Origin: Amycolatopsis pithecellobii
Lineage (GTDB): Bacteria > Actinomycetota > Actinomycetes > Mycobacteriales > Pseudonocardiaceae
Reading direction: 5' to 3'
Assembly: GCF_009707865.1 (NCBI RefSeq)
Contig: NZ_WMBA01000076.1
Span: forward strand, 1 to 36,616
DNA length: 36,616 bases
Under the pieces are notes generated by a model. The model saw only the letters and a list, made by a program, of their open reading frames with translations. It made no database searches and was not told the origin of the DNA. This document shows, in pieces, positions 32,317 to 36,616 of the stretch; the first letter of the stretch is position 1; every line of letters begins with the position of its first letter. A program made the translations under genes and the position numbers.

Positions 32317-32727
32317 TCACCGGTTCTTGGTGATCTGCCCCAGCGCCCTGACCACCGCCGTGCATCGATCCTCGACATAGTCGAGGCCGGCTTCGGTCGC
32401 GATCCGCCGGGCTTCGGCGGACACGATTCCCTGTTGCAGCCACAGGGTCTTCGCACCGATCGCCACGGCTTCCCGCGCGATTCCCGGCGCCTCCGGGGCG
32501 GGCCGGAAGACGTCGACGAGGTCGATCGGCTCGGGGATCTCACTGAGCGAGCGGTACACCTTCTCGCCCAGCAACTCGTCCGCGACGGGATGTACGGGGA
32601 TGATGCGGAATCCGTGTGCCTGCAGGACCGCCGGCACCGAGTGCGCAGCTTTTCCGGGGTCCCGGCTCAATCCGACCACCGCGATGGTGTTCGCAGCGGC
32701 GAGGGCACGTTCGGCAATATCGGCCAT
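32317..32727 (-). CDS. CoA-binding domain protein (YccU-like)
   Basis: A 136-residue single-domain Rossmann-fold protein of the CoA-binding family. Visible parts are IAVVGLSRDPGKAAHSVPAVLQ (nucleotide-binding loop), FRIIPVHPVADELLGEKVYRSL, IDLVDVFRP and LWLQQGIVSAEA. Family members bind CoA, but their role is unclear. ATG 32727 is chosen because it puts the first strand at the usual distance; ATG 32757 is in frame. Divergent from the next gene. Confidence 0.88.
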   Translation of the reverse strand: MADIAERALAAANTIAVVGLSRDPGKAAHSVPAVLQAHGFRIIPVHPVADELLGEKVYRSLSEIPEPIDLVDVFRPAPEAPGIAREAVAIGAKTLWLQQGIVSAEARRIATEAGLDYVEDRCTAVVRALGQITKNR

Positions 32728-32814
32728 GCAGGGTTCAACTCCGCAGCCCTGACCCACATTCCGTTTGCCTTGCCCGATCGTGGGTAACCGTGGTGTGACG
32801 GAGAGGAGCTAGTC

Positions 32815-33261
32815 GTGGACACGAACGCCTATGTCATCTTCCTCGTGGTGGGGGCGCTGATGGTCGTGGTCGACGGCCAGATCATTTACCACAGCGGAAA
32901 GCGCTATCTGGAACACTCGGCAGGTGACGCACGCGCTGAGTCGTCAATGACCCGGTTGATCGCCGTCCTGTTCCACCTGGTTGTCCTTGGCGCGCTTGCG
33001 CTACTTTCGACGGTCCCCTTCCCCGGCGGCAGCTCATTACCGTCGGTAATCGGACGGTTGGGGGTAATGTTGCTGGTCATCGGCATCGCACACGCGATCG
33101 CCATCGCCGCACTCGCCCGCATGCGAGAAGAACAGGCCGTGGACGATTACCGTGGCCGCGTATCGATGGACCCACGCCTGAACGAACCCACCGTGCAACC
33201 GGTCCCGGGGCAGGAAGGCCGCCGCCCCCACGTAAGCCCAGGCCTGGAAAGCCCGGAATAA
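32815..33261 (+). CDS. Small integral membrane protein
   Basis: A 148-residue protein with three hydrophobic segments (about 6-26, 47-68 and 81-101) and a hydrophilic, proline-containing tail. No family recognised. GTG 32815 follows a GAGGAGC site at good distance. It faces ilvD tail to tail across a shared terminator region. Confidence 0.75.
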   Translation: MDTNAYVIFLVVGALMVVVDGQIIYHSGKRYLEHSAGDARAESSMTRLIAVLFHLVVLGALALLSTVPFPGGSSLPSVIGRLGVMLLVIGIAHAIAIAALARMREEQAVDDYRGRVSMDPRLNEPTVQPVPGQEGRRPHVSPGLESPE

Positions 33262-33287
33262 AAAGAAAAACGGGCTGAAAGGCCCGC
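33258..33287 (-). terminator. Rho-independent terminator downstream of ilvD
   Basis: On the minus strand, CGGGC and GCCCG form a stem with a 6-base loop, followed by TTTTTCTTTTT. It lies about 115 bases past the ilvD stop. The A-run side falls just at the end of the convergent membrane gene. Confidence 0.8.
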
Positions 33288-33401
33288 AACTCGACCACCC
33301 ACTCAAGGTGACGCCCCGCGCGATGCCCTGGTCCTTTTCGGTGCGGAATTGACCGGGCGCGGGGCGCCCTCTGAGTTTCCTTTCCCTTGCCGCACTTTAC
33401 G

Positions 33402-35075
33402 TCACGAACATACGGCGCCGTTGGCTGCTGAGCCTACCAATGCCGCGTATTTTGCCAGGACACCGCGCCGCACGGGGGCTGGTGGCGCCGTCCATTCCGC
33501 TCGACGTTTTGCCAGTTCCTGTTCGTCGATACCAACGTCCAGCGTGCGCGATTCCATGTCCAGCACGATTGGGTCGCCGTCTCGCACCAATGCGATGGGG
33601 CCACCATGTGCGGCTTCCGGCGCGACGTGACCGATGCACAATCCCGTTGTACCACCGGAAAAACGGCCATCCGTCAGCAAGAGTACGTCTTTCCCCAGCC
33701 CGGCGCCTTTGATCGCGCCGGTGACGGCCAGCATTTCCCGCATGCCGGGGCCACCGCGTGGGCCTTCGTATCTGATGACCACTACATCGCCCGGTTCGAG
33801 GGTGCCCAGTGCGTCCATCGCGGCCTGCTCGCCGTCGAAAACCCTTGCCTTGCCTTCAAAACGCGACGAGTCGAACCCGGCGCTCTTGACTACCGCGCCT
33901 TCCGGGGCCAGCGAGCCATGCAAGATGGTCAGGCCGCCGGTGGGGTGGATCGGGTTCGACAGTGTGCGGATGACCTCGCCGTCGAGCTCGGGCGGGGCAA
34001 GTTCGGCGAGGTTCTCCGCGAGAGTTTTCCCCGTGACGGTAAGACAATCTCCGTTCAACAGTCCGGCGTCCAGCAACGCCTTCATCACCACGGGGACGCC
34101 GCCGACCCGGTCCACCGCCGTCATTACGTGCCGGCCAAAGGGTTTCACGTCCGCGAGATGCGGCACGCGATCGCCGATGCGCGTGAAATCGTTCAGTGTC
34201 AACGGTACTTCGGCCTCGTGGGCGATGGCGAGCAGGTGCAGCACCGCGTTGGTCGAGCCACCCAGTGCCATCACGACGGCGATCGCGTTCTCGAACGCCT
34301 CCCGTGTCAGCACATCCCGGGCGGTGATACCCGCCGTGAGCATGCCGATCACCGCTTCACCACTTTCCCTCGCGAACCGGTCACGCCGCCGGTCCACCGA
34401 GGGAGGGCTCGCCGAGCCGGGCAGCGACATGCCCAGTGCCTCAGCCGCACAAGCCATCGTGTTTGCCGTGTACATCCCGCCACACGCACCTTCGCCGGGG
34501 CAGATCGCACGTTCGATCTTGTCGACCTCCTCGCGCGAGATGAGCCCGCGCTGACAGGCACCGACCGCCTCGAACGCGTCGATGATCGTGACCTCGCGGC
34601 CATCGACCGTGCCCGGCAGGATTGAACCGGCATAGAGGAAAACCGCAGCGACATCGAGCCGCGCGGCAGCCATCAGCATGCCGGGCAGGCTTTTGTCACA
34701 GCCGGCCAGCAACATGACCCCGTCGAGCCGTTCGGCCTCCAGGACGGTTTCCACCGAGTCGGCGATGATCTCCCGCGAAACCAGGGAGAAGTGCATTCCC
34801 TTGTGTCCCATGGAGATGCCGTCGCTGACCGAGATCGTCCCGAATTCCAAGGGGAAACCACCGCCCGCGTGCACACCCTGCTTGCCCGCCTGGGCGAGGC
34901 GTTGCAGCGAAAGGTTGCACGGCGTGATTTCGTTCCACGAGGACGCGATGCCGACCTGAGGCTTCGCGAAATCCTCGTCACCCATCCCCACCGCGCGCAG
35001 CATCCCGCGTGCGGCGGCACGTTCGAGCCCATCGGTCACGTCACGAGATCGCGGTTTCAGATCGGCCATGTCCAT
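33402..35075 (-). CDS. ilvD: Dihydroxy-acid dehydratase
   Basis: Iron-sulfur enzyme of valine, leucine and isoleucine synthesis, dehydrating 2,3-dihydroxy acids to 2-keto acids. The roughly 557-residue protein is full length, with [11 protein letters not shown] and [17 protein letters not shown] (cluster cysteines), [18 protein letters not shown] and [19 protein letters not shown] 35075 or ATG 35069 could be the start; the open frame continues a little upstream. It is divergent from the boxC-like gene and ends before a clear terminator. Confidence 0.95.
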   Translation of the reverse strand: MDMADLKPRSRDVTDGLERAAARGMLRAVGMGDEDFAKPQVGIASSWNEITPCNLSLQRLAQAGKQGVHAGGGFPLEFGTISVSDGISMGHKGMHFSLVSREIIADSVETVLEAERLDGVMLLAGCDKSLPGMLMAAARLDVAAVFLYAGSILPGTVDGREVTIIDAFEAVGACQRGLISREEVDKIERAICPGEGACGGMYTANTMACAAEALGMSLPGSASPPSVDRRRDRFARESGEAVIGMLTAGITARDVLTREAFENAIAVVMALGGSTNAVLHLLAIAHEAEVPLTLNDFTRIGDRVPHLADVKPFGRHVMTAVDRVGGVPVVMKALLDAGLLNGDCLTVTGKTLAENLAELAPPELDGEVIRTLSNPIHPTGGLTILHGSLAPEGAVVKSAGFDSSRFEGKARVFDGEQAAMDALGTLEPGDVVVIRYEGPRGGPGMREMLAVTGAIKGAGLGKDVLLLTDGRFSGGTTGLCIGHVAPEAAHGGPIALVRDGDPIVLDMESRTLDVGIDEQELAKRRAEWTAPPAPVRRGVLAKYAALVGSAANGAVCS

Positions 35076-35109
35076 CAGGATAAGTCCGCAACCAATTATC
35101 CACACAACG

Positions 35110-35138
35110 TTGACGTTCTACACGAAAGTGTAGAGAAT
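35110..35138 (+). promoter_or_regulatory. Promoter with operator palindrome before the boxC-like gene
   Basis: TTGACG (35110-35115) and GAGAAT (35133-35138) are 17 bases apart. The spacer contains TCTACAC-GAAA-GTGTAGA (35117-35134), a perfect 7-bp inverted repeat that would block RNA polymerase when bound. Predicted transcription would begin at or near the ATG (35145), giving a leaderless message. Confidence 0.6.
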
Positions 35139-35144
35139 TTGGGT

Positions 35145-36616
35145 ATGACGACGGTGTCATTCGATCGGGAGCCGGCCTCGTACCGGCATTGGCACCTGCG
35201 TATCGAACCGCCGATCGCTTGGCTCGAGCTTGATGTCGACGAGCAGGGCGGGCTCGTCGAGGGCTACGAGCTGAAGCTCAATTCCTATGACCTTGGTGTG
35301 GACATCGAGCTCTACGACGCGGTGCAGCGGCTGCGGTTCGAGCATCCGGAGGTCGCTGCTGTGGTCATCACCAGTGCCAAGGAGAAGGTGTTCTGCGCGG
35401 GTGCGAACATCCGGATGCTGGCCGGCTCGCCGCACGAGTGGAAGGTGAACTTTTGCAAGTTCACCAACGAGACTCGCAACGGTATCGAGGATGCGACGGA
35501 GAACTCGGGGCAGACGTACATCGCCGCGGTCAACGGCAGTTGTGCTGGTGGCGGCTATGAGATGGCGCTGGCGTGCGAAGAAATCATTTTGGTTGATGAC
35601 AACTCCTCGACTGTCGCGTTGCCGGAGGTGTCGCTGCTCGGGGTGCTGCCGGGCACGGGCGGGCTGACCCGGCTGGTCGACAAGCGGGGTGTCCGCAAGG
35701 ACCGTGCGGATGTGTTCGCGACCCGTCCCGACGGGATCCGGGGCAAGACGGCCGTGGACTGGCGCCTGGTCGACGAACTGGTGCCGCGCCGGCAGTTCCG
35801 CGAAGTCGTGCACAGGCGGGCCGGCGAAATCGCAGCTCGCAGCACCCGCCCCGCCGACGCCAAGGGCATCAAGCTGGGGCCGCTGGAGCGCATCGAGACC
35901 GGCGACGAGATCCGTTATCGCCATGTCACGGCGAAGCTGGGCAACGGTCTCGTCGAGATCACCGTGCACGGGCCGGGCGCGGACGACTGGTTCCTCGCGA
36001 TGACGCGCGAGCTCGACGATCTGATCTTGCGGTTGCGGGTGAACGAACCGGAGCTTGGCACCTGGGTCATTCGTACTGAGGGGGACCCGGTGGCGGTGTT
36101 GGACCACGAGCGGCGGGTGCTGGGCGGCGGTGACTGGCTGTGTAAGGAGATGGTGCTGTACTTCAAGCGCACGCTCAAGCGGCTTGATGTGACCAGTCGT
36201 AGTCTGATCGCGTTGGTCGAGCCGGGTAGTTGTTTTGCGGGGATGTTGCTGGAGCTCGCGTTGGCTTGTGATCGTCAGTACATGTTGGACGGTGAGGAAT
36301 GTGCCTCGGTTGTGTTGTCCGAGGCTAATTTCGGGGTGTTCCCGATGGGGAATGGACTGTCGCGTGTGGAGTCGCGTTTCTATGGTGAGAGTGCGCAGCT
36401 GGACCGGCTGAAGGGAGAACGTGACCGCTCGCTCGGGCCGGTCGAGGCGGTCGAGTGGGGTTTGGTCACTGACGCGCCGGATGAGCTGGACTGGGATGAT
36501 GAGATCCGTATCGTGCTGGAGGGGCGCGCGGCGTTGAGCCCGGATGCGTTGACCGGGATGGAAGCCAACCACCGGTTCGTCGGCCCGGAAACCATGGAGA
36601 CCAAGATTTTCGGGCG
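35145..36616 (+). CDS. boxC: Benzoyl-CoA-dihydrodiol lyase-like protein BoxC (3' end outside window)
   Basis: 490 codons are visible before the window ends, without a stop. The protein has two crotonase-fold parts. The first has VFCAGANIRMLAGS (around 83-96), AAVNGSCAGGGYEMALACE and LPEVSLLGVLPGTGGLTRL; the second has LVEPGSCFAGMLLELALACD. This large double-crotonase layout is that of BoxC, which opens the ring of the benzoyl-CoA epoxide/dihydrodiol in the aerobic CoA-linked benzoate pathway. boxA and boxB would be expected beyond the window. ATG 35145 lacks a ribosome site, in line with a leaderless start. A long antisense frame (35157-36572) is a shadow. Confidence 0.88.
   Translation, partial: MTTVSFDREPASYRHWHLRIEPPIAWLELDVDEQGGLVEGYELKLNSYDLGVDIELYDAVQRLRFEHPEVAAVVITSAKEKVFCAGANIRMLAGSPHEWKVNFCKFTNETRNGIEDATENSGQTYIAAVNGSCAGGGYEMALACEEIILVDDNSSTVALPEVSLLGVLPGTGGLTRLVDKRGVRKDRADVFATRPDGIRGKTAVDWRLVDELVPRRQFREVVHRRAGEIAARSTRPADAKGIKLGPLERIETGDEIRYRHVTAKLGNGLVEITVHGPGADDWFLAMTRELDDLILRLRVNEPELGTWVIRTEGDPVAVLDHERRVLGGGDWLCKEMVLYFKRTLKRLDVTSRSLIALVEPGSCFAGMLLELALACDRQYMLDGEECASVVLSEANFGVFPMGNGLSRVESRFYGESAQLDRLKGERDRSLGPVEAVEWGLVTDAPDELDWDDEIRIVLEGRAALSPDALTGMEANHRFVGPETMETKIFG

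Noticed and set aside
35157..36572. 471-codon minus-strand open frame
   Set aside because: It is antisense to the boxC-like gene, which has clear crotonase motifs; its own translation is low-complexity and matches nothing.

Overview
The window is high-GC actinobacterial chromosome interrupted by a roughly 19.5 kb integrative element. The left block has the gene order ispF-ispD-carD | lpqE-radA, known from mycobacteria and relatives. The WhiB, SsgA, OtsA and FtsK/TraB-type proteins and the style of the mobile element point to a mycelial actinomycete. Pseudonocardiaceae (Amycolatopsis-like) is my best guess; it is an inference, not a database result.

Layout. 1-4538: isoprenoid genes ispF and ispD with carD on the minus strand; lpqE and radA on the plus strand; a Uma2-family gene. 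4639-8684: trehalose module, otsA followed by an OtsB phosphatase fused to a GH15 hydrolase. 8777-10291: ThrE-like exporter. 10458-10530: tRNA-Thr(TGT). 10489-29939: an AICE-like integrative and conjugative element, bounded by a 44-bp direct repeat of the tRNA 3' half. 29940-31770: wreckage of an older element at the same site (frameshifted integrase, degenerate tRNA 3' end). 31967-36616: chromosome again, with a P-loop fragment, CoA-binding protein, small membrane protein, ilvD and a boxC-like gene that runs off the window.

The element has three zones. The left zone (11112-15468) holds a small HTH gene, integrase, excisionase, a DUF3631 ATPase, a WhiB-like protein and a DnaB-N-like protein. 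Between excisionase and DUF3631 lies an exactly mirror-arranged array of ten GTAAC motifs, a strong origin or operator candidate. The middle zone (15763-20170) is a tightly overlapped transfer operon: TraB/FtsK translocase, DUF2637-like and small membrane proteins, an SsgA-like cell-division regulator and two small helical proteins. It is read away from a GntR (KorSA-like) repressor gene that has a near-perfect operator in front of it. The right zone (20764-29251) is cargo: a TPR regulator with a phosphotransferase, several unknowns, a duplicated GntR pair, two more HTH genes, and a two-gene operon of lower GC encoding a DUF262 protein and a HipA-family kinase.

The best candidates for new biology are (1) the DUF262-HipA operon, which looks like a defence or toxin-antitoxin-like module without an adjacent canonical HipB, (2) the symmetric GTAAC array, and (3) carriage of SsgA-like and WhiB-like developmental regulators inside the conjugation and replication operons.
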